DNA from: UBA12018 sp051656605
Lineage (GTDB): Bacteria; Bacteroidota; Bacteroidia; Bacteroidales; CAMTPD01
NCBI GenBank assembly: GCA_051656605.1
Contig: JBOGCF010000019.1
Coordinates: forward strand, 1-64,000
Direction of reading: 5' to 3'
Length of the DNA: 64,000 bases
Shown one piece after another: positions 16,611-25,686 of the stretch. The stretch's first letter is position 1. Every line of letters begins with the position of its first letter. The position numbers were made by a program, and so were the translations under genes. The notes below the pieces were generated by a model. That model saw only the letters and a program-made list of their open reading frames with translations, was not told where the DNA came from and ran no database searches.

Positions 16611-18770
16611 ATGAATGCAAAGCTTGTTATTTTTCTTCTTTTATGCTGTTCGTCTGTTGTTGCTCAGGTGAAAAATGTAGCTAAGACTTCGCTGCAAACG
16701 GCAGCGTCATGGCATCCCGAACTCGATTTGCGAACAGATGTTGCTGTGATTTATTACACTCAAGATTATGCATCTAAGATTTCTCAATGGCGAACAAAGG
16801 GATATGTAGTGCACTTTATGATGGGGGTATCTCATGGAGATTATAAAGAATATTTTGATGGCCGATATGATGGCGTAACTCACTGGGATGAGGCTCAAAC
16901 TGATAGCTTGGGTAATATAATTTGGTACAATGAAAAAGATTCTCTTCCTTATGTTGTTCCTACTCCAAACTATGTGAATTATTTAAAGACGATTGTAACA
17001 AAAGCAATTAGTCTGGGCGTTGATGCAATTCATTTTGAAGAGCCTGAATTTTGGGCTCGTGCAGGATACAGTAAGCAGTTTGTAAAAGAATGGCAGCTAA
17101 ATAGCGGAACAAAATGGATTTCGCCGGATACTTCTCCTAGCATTGCTTATCAAATGAATAAACTCAAGTATAGACTTTACTTCGAAGTGTTGGAAGAGTT
17201 GATTGATTATGCAAAGAGTCATGCTCAGTCGATGAGTCATTCCATCGAATGCTATGTTCCAACACACTCTATAATCAACTACTCTGCATCAAAGATTGTA
17301 AGTCCAGAAGTTCGCGTTTCCTCAATAAAAGGATGCGACGGATACATTGGACAGGTTTTGGCGGGAACCACCGGTCAGCCTGTATTTTATAATGGAATTC
17401 AGAAAAGACGTGTTTTCGAGAATGCTTTTATCGAATACGCCTCCTTGTTTGGTTTGGCAGCTCCACAAAATAAAAAGCTATTCTTCTTGTCCGACCCAAT
17501 GGATAATGCTCCTGATGCTTGGAGCAATTATGAGAAAGGATACCGTTCTACTTTTGCTGCGCAAATGTTATATCCTGAAGTTAATAACTTTCAGGTTATG
17601 CTTTGGCCCGAGAATGTGTTTCAGGTAAATCAAGAGACTGCTTCTCAACGTGACTGGGGAGGTACGAAGATTAATGAAGAATATGCAACGCAAGTTCAAA
17701 TCTTAAATAATACACTAAACTTGATCCCCAAGGGAGATACATGTTCCGGATCACATGGGGTAGGGGTGTTGGTTGCCAATTCGATGATGTTTCAGACTTA
17801 TCCAGACTTTGATAATTATTCTGATCCTCGCTTGTCAAACTTTTATGGTCTTACGCTTCCGTTGGTTAAGAGGGGGATTCCTATTTCGATCATTCATATG
17901 AATCACTTAGAATTGAAGAATACGCTCAAAGATATTGAAGTTTTGATAATGAGTTATTCCGATATGAAGCCCTTGGAATCGAAGTATAATTCGATTCTGG
18001 CAAAATGGATCAAAGACGGAGGAAGTTTGATTTATTGTGGTACGGACAACGATCCTTTTCAGCAAGTAAAGGAGTGGTGGAACTCGGATGGACGCTCTTA
18101 TCGGTCTCCTGCCGATCAGCTTTTTGCTTTGATGGGGCTATGGAATGCTCATGAAGGTGTTTACAATGTAGGTAAAGGTACACTGAGAATCATTCGCACT
18201 GATCCGAAGCATTTTGTTATGGCTCCTTATGGTGATATACAATATATCAGCTCGGTGATGCGCGACTATATCGAACAAACGGGTATGCCTATTGATGTGC
18301 GTAACTATTTCACCGTAGATCGTGGAAATTATAAGGTAGTTGCCGTGATGGATGAGTCGGAGAATATGCCTAAGAATTCATTTGTAATCGATAGTTTGTG
18401 TATTGACTTGTTTAATCCCGAACTTCCGATTTGTAGAGAGAAGGTTGTGAATCCCGGTGAACAGGCTTTTGTGTATATGCTTAAAGATGTTTATGAAACG
18501 AACACTCCGCATGTGCTTTGTGGTGGAGCTCGTATTGCGCACGAAACGTATGATGCAGATGATTGGATTCTTACTTATTTGGCAAAAGGACCTGATAAAA
18601 CGATCAATAGTGAGCGTGTTTATGTGCCTTTTCCACCATATAAGTTAACTTTGAAAACGATCAACGGTGAGATTATCGACTTCTCTCACACTTATGACGT
18701 GGTAAGTAAAACATTACATTTGAAATATCCGAATAAGAGTGAAGGTGTTTTGGTGAATATTGCCTTTTGA
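16611..18770 (+). CDS. Large secreted protein, probable TIM-barrel hydrolase
   Basis: A 719-aa exported protein (signal peptide about 1-18, SSVVAQ). I do not recognise a named family. Residues about 40-340 read like a beta/alpha barrel: AVIYYTQDY, GYVVHFMMGV, LGVDAIHFEEPEFW with two adjacent acidic residues, ECYVPTHS, and LFFLSDP. Residues about 380-480 look like a Rossmann/glutamine-amidotransferase-like domain (GVGVLVANSMMF, VLIMSYSDMKPL, GGSLIYCG), as found after the barrel in GH42-like enzymes. The C-terminus looks beta-rich. A glycoside hydrolase role is inference. It has its own terminator, and there are no SusC/D partners nearby. Confidence 0.8.
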   Translation: MNAKLVIFLLLCCSSVVAQVKNVAKTSLQTAASWHPELDLRTDVAVIYYTQDYASKISQWRTKGYVVHFMMGVSHGDYKEYFDGRYDGVTHWDEAQTDSLGNIIWYNEKDSLPYVVPTPNYVNYLKTIVTKAISLGVDAIHFEEPEFWARAGYSKQFVKEWQLNSGTKWISPDTSPSIAYQMNKLKYRLYFEVLEELIDYAKSHAQSMSHSIECYVPTHSIINYSASKIVSPEVRVSSIKGCDGYIGQVLAGTTGQPVFYNGIQKRRVFENAFIEYASLFGLAAPQNKKLFFLSDPMDNAPDAWSNYEKGYRSTFAAQMLYPEVNNFQVMLWPENVFQVNQETASQRDWGGTKINEEYATQVQILNNTLNLIPKGDTCSGSHGVGVLVANSMMFQTYPDFDNYSDPRLSNFYGLTLPLVKRGIPISIIHMNHLELKNTLKDIEVLIMSYSDMKPLESKYNSILAKWIKDGGSLIYCGTDNDPFQQVKEWWNSDGRSYRSPADQLFALMGLWNAHEGVYNVGKGTLRIIRTDPKHFVMAPYGDIQYISSVMRDYIEQTGMPIDVRNYFTVDRGNYKVVAVMDESENMPKNSFVIDSLCIDLFNPELPICREKVVNPGEQAFVYMLKDVYETNTPHVLCGGARIAHETYDADDWILTYLAKGPDKTINSERVYVPFPPYKLTLKTINGEIIDFSHTYDVVSKTLHLKYPNKSEGVLVNIAF

Positions 18771-18788
18771 TTCAAACGAGATAATATG

Positions 18789-18832
18789 AAAAGTCCCATA
18801 TATGAAGCCTAGAGCTTATATATGGGACTTTT
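18789..18832 (+). terminator. Terminator after the TIM-barrel gene
   Basis: A perfect 15-base stem, AAAAGTCCCATATAT (18789-18803) with ATATATGGGACTTTT (18818-18832), runs into six T. Confidence 0.9.
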
Positions 18833-18837
18833 TTGTG

Positions 18838-18879
18838 CTGACATGAATCGATTGTTTCGATTGCATGTCAGTTTATTTT
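18838..18879 (+). terminator. Second hairpin, possible tandem terminator
   Basis: CTGACATGAATCG (18838-18850) pairs with CGATTGCATGTCAG (18858-18871) with one bulged base and is followed by TTTATTTTTT. It stands 6 bases after the previous terminator. Confidence 0.6.
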
Positions 18880-18912
18880 TTGGCCAGACTAATCGAGAGG
18901 TCGATATTTGCT

Positions 18913-19002
18913 TCTGAAAAATAGCATGCATGGTTTCTTGAAAAACCTAATGAGGTTTGTGGAAAAACTAAGTGAGGTTTTTAGAAAAAGTAAGCATGCT
19001 TT
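18913..19002. repeat. 22-base tandem degenerate repeat, about 4 units
   Basis: Units 18937-18958, 18959-18980 and 18981-19002 are each exactly 22 bases and follow nnnGAAAAAnnTAAnnnnGnTTT; a 24-base variant (18913-18936) precedes them. Each unit begins with an A5 tract and has partial dyad symmetry (for example AAACC with GGTTT). It lies between the convergent TIM-barrel and rpiB genes. The same repeat type recurs at 34143. Confidence 0.75.
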
Positions 19003-19022
19003 TTTTTAGGATATAGCCTAGC

Positions 19023-19469
19023 TTATTTACATTCGTTTTTTACCGGAATCTTATTGATACGGTCGATGTGTCTTCCTCCTTCAAATGGTGTTTTGAAGAA
19101 TGTTTCTACTGCTTTCACTGCTTCTTCTTGCGAAATGTATCTACCTGGAAGTACTAATACGTTTGCATCGTTGTGTGCGCGTGACATCATTGCAAGTTCT
19201 TCTCCCCAGCAAAGCGCAGCTCTGATACCTTGGTGCTTGTTTAGGGTCATGTTGATACCATTTCCTGAGCCACAAATTGCAATACCCGGATAAACTTCGC
19301 CTGCTTCAACAGCTTCGGCCAATGGATGCGCGTAGTCTGCATAATCACAGCTGTCGGTCGAATTGGTACCGAAGTCGCGTGTTTCAATTCCATTTGTGTT
19401 TAAGTATTCTTTAAGATATTCTTTTAGTTCATAGCCTGCGTGGTCGCAGCAAAGACCTACTGTTTTCAT
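19023..19469 (-). CDS. rpiB: Ribose-5-phosphate isomerase B
   Basis: Interconverts ribose 5-phosphate and ribulose 5-phosphate in the non-oxidative pentose phosphate pathway. The 148-aa protein is of RpiB/LacAB type: LCCDHAGYELKEYL at the N-terminus, the active-site CGSGNGINMTLNK, and the RAHNDANVLVLPGR segment. It follows tkt on the same strand but a strong terminator lies between, so read-through or its own promoter is needed. Confidence 0.96.
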   Translation of the reverse strand: MKTVGLCCDHAGYELKEYLKEYLNTNGIETRDFGTNSTDSCDYADYAHPLAEAVEAGEVYPGIAICGSGNGINMTLNKHQGIRAALCWGEELAMMSRAHNDANVLVLPGRYISQEEAVKAVETFFKTPFEGGRHIDRINKIPVKNECK

Positions 19470-19552
19470 ATTGTGTATGCTTTATTATTTGTAGTCGGAA
19501 ATGTGCTTTGTTATAGAAACAATCGTAGTGGATTGTTGTTTTGGATTTTATG

Positions 19553-19602
19553 GAAATAAAAAACACCATAGACCAAACATATTCATGCCGGTCTATGGTG
19601 TT
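19553..19602 (-). terminator. Terminator of tkt
   Basis: A 13-base perfect stem, AACACCATAGACC (19562-19574) with GGTCTATGGTGTT (19590-19602), is followed on the minus strand by TTTT and an AT-rich tail. It lies between tkt and rpiB. Confidence 0.88.
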
Positions 19603-19612
19603 CATATATGTA

Positions 19613-21640
19613 TTAAGCTAAAAGCTCTTTTACTTGATTGTAAACGTTTTCGCCTGTAAAGCCTAGTTTTTGATCCAATACTGTGTATGGAGCAGAGAAC
19701 CCGAATGAATCAAGACCCCAGATTTTTCCGAAAGGACCAACAAGACCTAACATGTTAACTGGAAGACCTGCTGTAAGACCGAATACTTTTGCAGTAGAAG
19801 GAATTACTGATTCTTGATATTCTTTGCTTTGGCTGCGGAACAAACCTTCGGATGGAGCTGATACGATACGTACTTTGATACCATCGGCACGAAGAAGTTT
19901 AGCGCCTTCTACCAATGTTGCAACTTCCGAACCAGAAGCTACCATTACTACATCAGGATTGCCGTCGCATTCAAGAATATAAGCACCTTTTTCAGCGCCC
20001 AATGCTTCTTGATATCTGTTTTCTTTAGCAGGAAGATCTGTGATGTTTTGACGAGAGAAGATTAAACCTGTAGGAGTTGAAATGTTTTCCATTGCCATTT
20101 TCCATGCAACTGTAGTTTCAACGCCATCAGCAGGACGAAGAACCAACATTGAGTTGTGCCCTTTGTGGTTTTTCAATTTCTCCATCAAACGTACTTGTGC
20201 TTCGTGTTCTACCGGTTGGTGAGTTGGTCCGTCTTCACCTACGCGGAATGCGTCGTGTGTCCAGATAAACTTAACCGGAAGTTCCATCAATGCAGCCATA
20301 CGAATTGCAGGCTTCATGTAATCAGAGAATACAAAGAATGTACCACATGCCGCGAATACACCACCGTGTAGTGCAATACCGCAACAAATACAACCCATTG
20401 TAAGCTCACAAACACCTGCTTGTAAGAATGCACCAGAGAAATCTCCTCTTGTGAATGCTGTTGTTTTGTTAAGGAATCCATCTGTTTTGTCTGAGTTTGA
20501 CAAGTCGGCAGAAGAAACAATCATGTTTTCTACTTGCTCAGCCAATACACCAAGTACTTTTGCAGATGCTCCACGTGTAGGTTGGTTTGCTTTTTGTTCA
20601 ATAGCAGCCCAATCGATATTTGGAAGTTTGTTGCTGAAGAATTGTTCAAGTTTTACAGCCAACTCTGGGTTTTCCTTAGCCCATGCTTCTTTTTCTGCAT
20701 AACGTTGAGCAACGATTTCTTTCAATTCAGCTTCACGTTTTGCATACAATTCTGCAACGTCTGGGAAAATTTGGAATGGATCTTCTGGGTTACCACCTAG
20801 GTTTTTGATCGTTTCTGACATAGAAGCGCCAGCTGCCGAAAGTGGTTGTCCGTGTGTAGATACTTTTGCTTCGTAGCTAGAGCCGTCTGCGCCTTTAGCT
20901 CCTTTACCCATGATGGTTTCACCAATGATAAGGGTAGGACGAGATTTTTCTTCAATCGCAGCAGATAGTGCACCGCGAATAGCTTCAGCATCGTTACCGT
21001 TGATTGTTACAACATTCCATCCCCATGCTTCGTACTTCAACGCAACATTTTCGCTCGTTACTTCGTCTACTTGAGTAGAAAGCTGAATGTTGTTTGCGTC
21101 GTAAAACATGATAAGATTGTCCAAACCAAGATGCCCGGCAATACGTCCGGCTCCTTGTGAAATCTCTTCCTGAATACCTCCGTCAGAAATGAAAGCGTAG
21201 ATTTTTTGGTTCATGATGTTACCAAAACGAGCTTTCAAGAATTTAGCGGCAATCGCAGCACCTACGGCGTAAGTGTGACCTTGTCCTAGAGGACCAGAGG
21301 TGTTTTCTACTCCGCGCATAACGTCTACTTCTGGGTGACCAGGAGTTGGGCTGCCCCATTGACGGAAGTTTTTAAGTTCTTCTAAAGTGTATTTACCTGT
21401 CAATGCTAATACAGAGTAAAGCATTGGAGACATGTGACCTGGATCAAGGAAGAAACGGTCGCGGCCTTCCCATCTCGGATTGGCTGGATCGTAGACAAGG
21501 AATTCAGAGAATAGGACATTGACAAAGTCAGCTCCGCCCATAGCTCCACCAGGGTGACCCGATTTTGCTTTTTCGGGCATAGAAGCAGCGAGAATTCGGA
21601 TGTTATCAGCTGCTCTGTTCAATATTTTAATGTCGTTCAT
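19613..21640 (-). CDS. tkt: Transketolase
   Basis: Thiamine-diphosphate enzyme transferring two-carbon units in the pentose phosphate pathway. The 675-aa length is normal. The N-terminal domain shows KSGHPGGAMGGADF and the TPP motif region GDGG-equivalent ISDGGIQEE (an unusual S for the first G). The pyrimidine domain follows with RVGEDGPTHQPVEH, and the C-terminal domain has VASGSEVATL. Its neighbour rpiB supplies a substrate in the same pathway. Confidence 0.96.
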   Translation of the reverse strand: MNDIKILNRAADNIRILAASMPEKAKSGHPGGAMGGADFVNVLFSEFLVYDPANPRWEGRDRFFLDPGHMSPMLYSVLALTGKYTLEELKNFRQWGSPTPGHPEVDVMRGVENTSGPLGQGHTYAVGAAIAAKFLKARFGNIMNQKIYAFISDGGIQEEISQGAGRIAGHLGLDNLIMFYDANNIQLSTQVDEVTSENVALKYEAWGWNVVTINGNDAEAIRGALSAAIEEKSRPTLIIGETIMGKGAKGADGSSYEAKVSTHGQPLSAAGASMSETIKNLGGNPEDPFQIFPDVAELYAKREAELKEIVAQRYAEKEAWAKENPELAVKLEQFFSNKLPNIDWAAIEQKANQPTRGASAKVLGVLAEQVENMIVSSADLSNSDKTDGFLNKTTAFTRGDFSGAFLQAGVCELTMGCICCGIALHGGVFAACGTFFVFSDYMKPAIRMAALMELPVKFIWTHDAFRVGEDGPTHQPVEHEAQVRLMEKLKNHKGHNSMLVLRPADGVETTVAWKMAMENISTPTGLIFSRQNITDLPAKENRYQEALGAEKGAYILECDGNPDVVMVASGSEVATLVEGAKLLRADGIKVRIVSAPSEGLFRSQSKEYQESVIPSTAKVFGLTAGLPVNMLGLVGPFGKIWGLDSFGFSAPYTVLDQKLGFTGENVYNQVKELLA

Positions 21641-21663
21641 CTTGAGTTGATTAAAATTTTCTG

Positions 21664-21671
21664 CAAATATA
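21664..21671 (-). promoter_or_regulatory. Putative -7 element of tkt
   Basis: TATATTTG on the minus strand, about 25 bases before the tkt start, matches the -7 consensus. No clear -33 motif is visible. Confidence 0.5.
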
Positions 21672-21732
21672 CGGATTCTAGACTTATTTTGTGTGCTGTT
21701 TGTACTATATGATAACAGCTAAATAGAGTTAA

Positions 21733-21829
21733 ATAAAAAAAAGCACTGCTATTCCGGGCTATTTACAGGGTCTATAAAGGTGTGATAATTGTATTGAGAC
21801 TCAGTAAATAACACAGAAAGCAGTGCTTT
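21733..21829 (-). terminator. Terminator of galK with a long structured loop
   Basis: An 11-base stem, AAAGCACTGCT (21740-21750) with AGCAGTGCTTT (21819-21829), closes an unusually long loop of 68 bases that holds an inner ATTTAC/GTAAAT pairing (21761-21766 with 21804-21809). On the minus strand it runs into eight T. Confidence 0.75.
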
Positions 21830-21858
21830 CTATTAATATGTTTATATAAATGTGCTAA

Positions 21859-23007
21859 TTAGCAAATTTTTCTTGCTCCGTCGCTAATAACAACGTCGTA
21901 AACTTTAGGTTCCCAGCCAAATTTTGCCTTGTAAGTGCTTTTTGCTTTCTCGATAAAGTTGTCGTGAAGGTCTTCTTTAACGATGTTGATTGTACATCCA
22001 CCAAAGCCTCCGCCCATAACGCGAGAGCCAGTAACGCCGCATTCTTTTGCGATGTCATTTAGGAAGTCAAGCTCTTCACAGCTTACTTCATAAAGTTTGC
22101 TCATGCCATGATGTGTTTCAAACATTCTTCTACCAAGTGTTTCGTAGTCGCCTCTGTTTAGTGCTTCGCAAGCGTCAAGCAGACGAGATACTTCACCAAT
22201 TACGTACTCTGCACGCATATAGTCTTCTGCACTTACTACGTCTTTTACCTCAGCAAGCATTTCCATGTTTGCATCACGAAGGTGTTCTACTTCCGGGTGG
22301 TTTTTGCGAATTGCAGCTGCAACGTTCTCGCAAGATTCACGACGTTTGTTGTATGCAGACGATGCTAATTCGTGTTTAACAACAGAGTCGAGTAGTACAA
22401 CTTTGTAGCCTTCTGGGTTGAAAGGTACATATTCAAAGTCTAGTGAGCGGCAGTCTAGACGCATCAAGTGGCCTGCTTTGCCAAAACAAGAAGCAAATTG
22501 GTCCATGATACCACATTTTACACCTACGTAGTTGTGTTCTGTAGCTTGTCCAATTTTAGCCATTTCGAAGCGGTCAATACCAAGATCGAATAGTTCATTT
22601 AGGCCAAATGCAAATGTGCTTTCCAATGCAGCAGAAGAAGACATCCCTCCACCTAGAGGTACATTACCGGCAAAAACACAATCAAAGCCACCTACTTTTC
22701 CGCCTCTTTTAGTGATTTCACGCACAACACCGAAGATGTATTTAGCCCATCCTTGTGATGGTAGATCTTCTTCGTTCATGCCAAATTCAGCATACTCATT
22801 AAGGTCAAGTGCGAATGCTCTGATTTTGTCTGTTCCGTTTGGCTTGATTTCAGCAACCATTGCTTTGTCAATAGCTCCCGGAAGTACAAATCCTCCATTA
22901 TAGTCTGTGTGTTCTCCGATAATATTTACACGTCCTGGAGATGTAAATACAGATCCTTCAGTTCCGAATAGTTCGGCAAACTTATTTCTGATTCCTGAAA
23001 TTTCCAT
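21859..23007 (-). CDS. galK: Galactokinase
   Basis: Phosphorylates galactose at C1 in the Leloir pathway. The 382-aa GHMP kinase shows the galactokinase signature GRVNIIGEHTDYNGGF (about 25-40), the ATP-binding GGGMSSSAAL, and the third motif GSRVMGGGFGGC. Third gene of galM, MFS transporter, galK on one strand, the standard Bacteroides order. Strong hairpins precede and follow it, so expression may be stepped down along the operon. Confidence 0.97.
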   Translation of the reverse strand: MEISGIRNKFAELFGTEGSVFTSPGRVNIIGEHTDYNGGFVLPGAIDKAMVAEIKPNGTDKIRAFALDLNEYAEFGMNEEDLPSQGWAKYIFGVVREITKRGGKVGGFDCVFAGNVPLGGGMSSSAALESTFAFGLNELFDLGIDRFEMAKIGQATEHNYVGVKCGIMDQFASCFGKAGHLMRLDCRSLDFEYVPFNPEGYKVVLLDSVVKHELASSAYNKRRESCENVAAAIRKNHPEVEHLRDANMEMLAEVKDVVSAEDYMRAEYVIGEVSRLLDACEALNRGDYETLGRRMFETHHGMSKLYEVSCEELDFLNDIAKECGVTGSRVMGGGFGGCTINIVKEDLHDNFIEKAKSTYKAKFGWEPKVYDVVISDGARKIC

Positions 23008-23054
23008 GATATTATAGTTTTATGTTTTTATGATAATATGTTTAATGTTCGTTT

Positions 23055-23098
23055 TAAAAAAAGGCCAAGATGGTAATATGAATATTACCTCTTGGCCT
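23055..23098 (-). terminator. Terminator-like hairpin between transporter and galK
   Basis: A 17-pair stem with one bulge (arm AGGCCAAGA plus GGTAATAT, 23062-23079, with its complement ending at 23098) is followed on the minus strand by seven T. It sits inside the gal operon and would limit read-through into galK. Confidence 0.85.
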
Positions 23099-23117
23099 AA
23101 TATATTTAAAGCAGATA

Positions 23118-24371
23118 TTAAGCTTGTTCTTTGATTTTGCAACCAATTAATGCATAGTATAGCAAGTATGCTTCACCTGCAATAACTAGAGCCCAAGTGA
23201 TATCCCAGCCCATTGCATCAGCCATCATACCTTGAAGTAGAGGAAGGATTGCACCACCAACTACGCCAATCATAAGAGCACCAGATCCTTTAGAAGTGTA
23301 TTTGCCAAGACCTGTCACAGCCAATGAGAAGATTGCTGGCCACATGATTGAGTGGAAAAGACCAACACCAACAAGTAACCATGGGTTTTTAGTTGCCATA
23401 GAAGCTGCGATAAGAACTGCAGCAGCAATTGATGTGATTGTAAGTTGTAGTTTTGCAGGAACTTTGCTTAATGTAGCACCAACTAAACGACCGATAAGCA
23501 TACCGCCCCAGTACATAGATGCCATTGTTGCAGCTCTTTCTGCAAATGAACCACCAAGGTCTTCTGCAAATAGAACGATGTTTGCACCAACACAAACCTC
23601 AACGCCTACATAGAAGAAGATACCGATTACACCTAAAGTAAGGTGACGGAACGACCAAATACTTCTTTCCAATACTTCACCTTCTCCACCTGTTGTACCT
23701 TCAATATTTGGTAATTGTAGTTTGCTAACAATGAAAGTTACGATAGCAATTGTTACCATAAGACCAATGAATGGAATGATCAACGCTTCTACTGATGTAA
23801 CGGCAGCTCCGCCAAAGATAACACCTGCAACAAAGAAAGGTGCAATTGTTGTACCGATCGAGTTTGCTGATCCACCCATGTTCTGACGTTGTACGTCACT
23901 TGTTCCTTTTACGTTACAAGCTACAAGATAAGGGTTGATTACAACCTGCATGATTGTAACTGCAGCACCTACAACGTATGAACCTAGAAGGAAGATAAAG
24001 AATGAAACTGGTATTTGAACGTCTCCGAAAGATAATGATGATGGAGCGTAAACTTCTTGAAGAACTGAAATTTCAAAGATTCCAAGACCTGCAACCATAA
24101 CCATAAGAGCTCTGATCATTGCTCCTTTATATCCATGCTTATTTACCAATGAAGCTGCGATGCCACCAGTTAGTGGATAGGCAAGGAACCAAGAGAATGT
24201 AATCAAGGTTGCTAATGTATTTTGAATATTTCCTGCATTTGAAAGAAGTGCTGCTTTCAAAGGTGCTTGGAATTGTTGATTTACTACTGTTAGGAAACCT
24301 ACTACGAAGAATAGGAACACCATTGTAATAAATGGGCCTAAGTAGTTTGTTGTTGATTGATTTTTAGTCAT
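23118..24371 (-). CDS. Sugar MFS transporter (glucose/galactose type)
   Basis: A 417-aa transporter of the FucP/GluP branch of the major facilitator superfamily with about twelve membrane segments. FVVGFLTVVNQQFQAPLK near the N-terminus replaces the usual FucP-type start, and LGSYVVGAAVTIMQVVINPYL and GMMADAMGW match the family. Placement between galM and galK points to galactose or glucose uptake by proton symport. Encoded 23 bases after galM, so co-transcribed. The exact sugar is inference. Confidence 0.93.
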   Translation of the reverse strand: MTKNQSTTNYLGPFITMVFLFFVVGFLTVVNQQFQAPLKAALLSNAGNIQNTLATLITFSWFLAYPLTGGIAASLVNKHGYKGAMIRALMVMVAGLGIFEISVLQEVYAPSSLSFGDVQIPVSFFIFLLGSYVVGAAVTIMQVVINPYLVACNVKGTSDVQRQNMGGSANSIGTTIAPFFVAGVIFGGAAVTSVEALIIPFIGLMVTIAIVTFIVSKLQLPNIEGTTGGEGEVLERSIWSFRHLTLGVIGIFFYVGVEVCVGANIVLFAEDLGGSFAERAATMASMYWGGMLIGRLVGATLSKVPAKLQLTITSIAAAVLIAASMATKNPWLLVGVGLFHSIMWPAIFSLAVTGLGKYTSKGSGALMIGVVGGAILPLLQGMMADAMGWDITWALVIAGEAYLLYYALIGCKIKEQA

Positions 24372-24394
24372 GATGAGTTTTTATTAATTGTTTG

Positions 24395-25471
24395 TTATTT
24401 CGTTGTGAATTTGTATACAGTTTTACTTGTATAAACTTCTTCGGGTCTGAGTTCAGTCGAAGGATATTCAGGTTTATTAGGACTATCTGGGTAATGTTGA
24501 GTCTCTAAGCAAAGAGCAGATCTCATTGGGTATCTATGATCGTGCTTTCCTCGTAAATTGCCAGTCATCCAGTTGCCTGTGTAAAGTTGTATTCCGGGTT
24601 CTGTTGTGAATGTTTCCATCACAATGCCACTAATTGGAGAAGTAAACTTTGCACAGAAGCCATACTCATTCAATGGCTTATCTATAATATATGTATGATC
24701 ATAGCCTTTGCCAAATATGAGCTGTTCAAAGTTTTCGTCGATTCTTTTTCCTACTAATTCAGGCGTTTTGAAGTCCATGGGTGTTCCTTCCAATTTTTCA
24801 GGTGCACCATAGGGTATAGCTGTGTTGTCAGTAGGTAAATATGTTGAGGCATTAATCTCTAGGATATGATCATTGATTGTCTCATTTCCTTCGCCCGATA
24901 AGTTGAAGTAGGAGTGGTTTGTTAGGTTTAATACTGTAGGTTTATCTGTTGTTGCTTTATAGTCAATAACAACTTCATTCGAGTTTGTTAAAGTATAAGT
25001 AACAATTGTTGTGAGATTACCAGGAAACCCTTCTTCTCCATCGGTAGATGTATACTCTAACTCTATAGAATCAGAAGTAATATTTTTAGGTGTCCAAACT
25101 ACGGCATTGAATCCTTTAATCCCACCATGAAGACTGTTTGGTCCATTGTTTATCGCAAGGTTGTTGTAGGTGTTTCCATCGATAGTAAATGTTCCTTTTG
25201 CAATTCTATTTCCATAACGTCCACAAATTGCACCGAAATAAGGTTCTTCAGAAGTAAGGTAGTCTTCAATGGAATCATGACCTGTAACAACGTCGATTAG
25301 TTTACCGTTTTTATCCGGAACCATTAACGATACAATTTTAGCACCGTAGTTTGTTACTGTCATCTCACAACCGTTCTCATTTGTTAGAACGAATAGCTGA
25401 GTTTTTTTGCCGTCTACAGTCGTTTCAAACTTTGCTGTTTGAAGTCCTGACAATGTATTACTGTTTTCCAT
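24395..25471 (-). CDS. galM: Aldose 1-epimerase (mutarotase)
   Basis: Interconverts alpha and beta anomers of galactose or glucose. The 358-aa protein has GRYGNRIAKGTF, the catalytic-His region NLTNHSYFNLSG, GYDHTYII, and the C-terminal ALCLETQHYPDSPN with the catalytic Glu in the expected LETQ context. There is no signal peptide, so it is cytoplasmic. First gene of the gal cluster, with a good promoter and a palindrome in its leader. Confidence 0.96.
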   Translation of the reverse strand: MENSNTLSGLQTAKFETTVDGKKTQLFVLTNENGCEMTVTNYGAKIVSLMVPDKNGKLIDVVTGHDSIEDYLTSEEPYFGAICGRYGNRIAKGTFTIDGNTYNNLAINNGPNSLHGGIKGFNAVVWTPKNITSDSIELEYTSTDGEEGFPGNLTTIVTYTLTNSNEVVIDYKATTDKPTVLNLTNHSYFNLSGEGNETINDHILEINASTYLPTDNTAIPYGAPEKLEGTPMDFKTPELVGKRIDENFEQLIFGKGYDHTYIIDKPLNEYGFCAKFTSPISGIVMETFTTEPGIQLYTGNWMTGNLRGKHDHRYPMRSALCLETQHYPDSPNKPEYPSTELRPEEVYTSKTVYKFTTK

Positions 25472-25499
25472 TGTTGTAGCGTGTGTTTATTACTGTTTT

Positions 25500-25516
25500 T
25501 TGCTACAGTGTAGCAA
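25500..25516. promoter_or_regulatory. Perfect 17-base palindrome in galM leader
   Basis: TTGCTACA, one central base, TGTAGCAA: a perfect 8+1+8 dyad, 29 bases upstream of the galM start and just after the predicted transcription start. A loop of one base disfavours an RNA hairpin of full length, so a DNA operator for a gal regulator is the simpler reading. No regulator gene is adjacent. Confidence 0.55.
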
Positions 25517-25536
25517 TTCTGTTTTAACTAACGTCG

Positions 25537-25568
25537 TAAAATTAGCAAGCTTTTGTTTTTCTGTCCAA
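25537..25568 (-). promoter_or_regulatory. Putative gal operon promoter
   Basis: On the minus strand TTG (25566-25568) is followed after 21 bases by TAATTTTA (25537-25544), one base from TAnnTTTG. Confidence 0.5.
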
Positions 25569-25686
25569 TAAATATTCTATGTTGTATAACAGATGTTTTA
25601 ATTTGTTACAACGTGTGAGGTTGTAAGGTCTTGATCTATGGATTGTTGATAAGTTGTCTTTTTAAGCTGTAATGTTTGTTTGTCCT

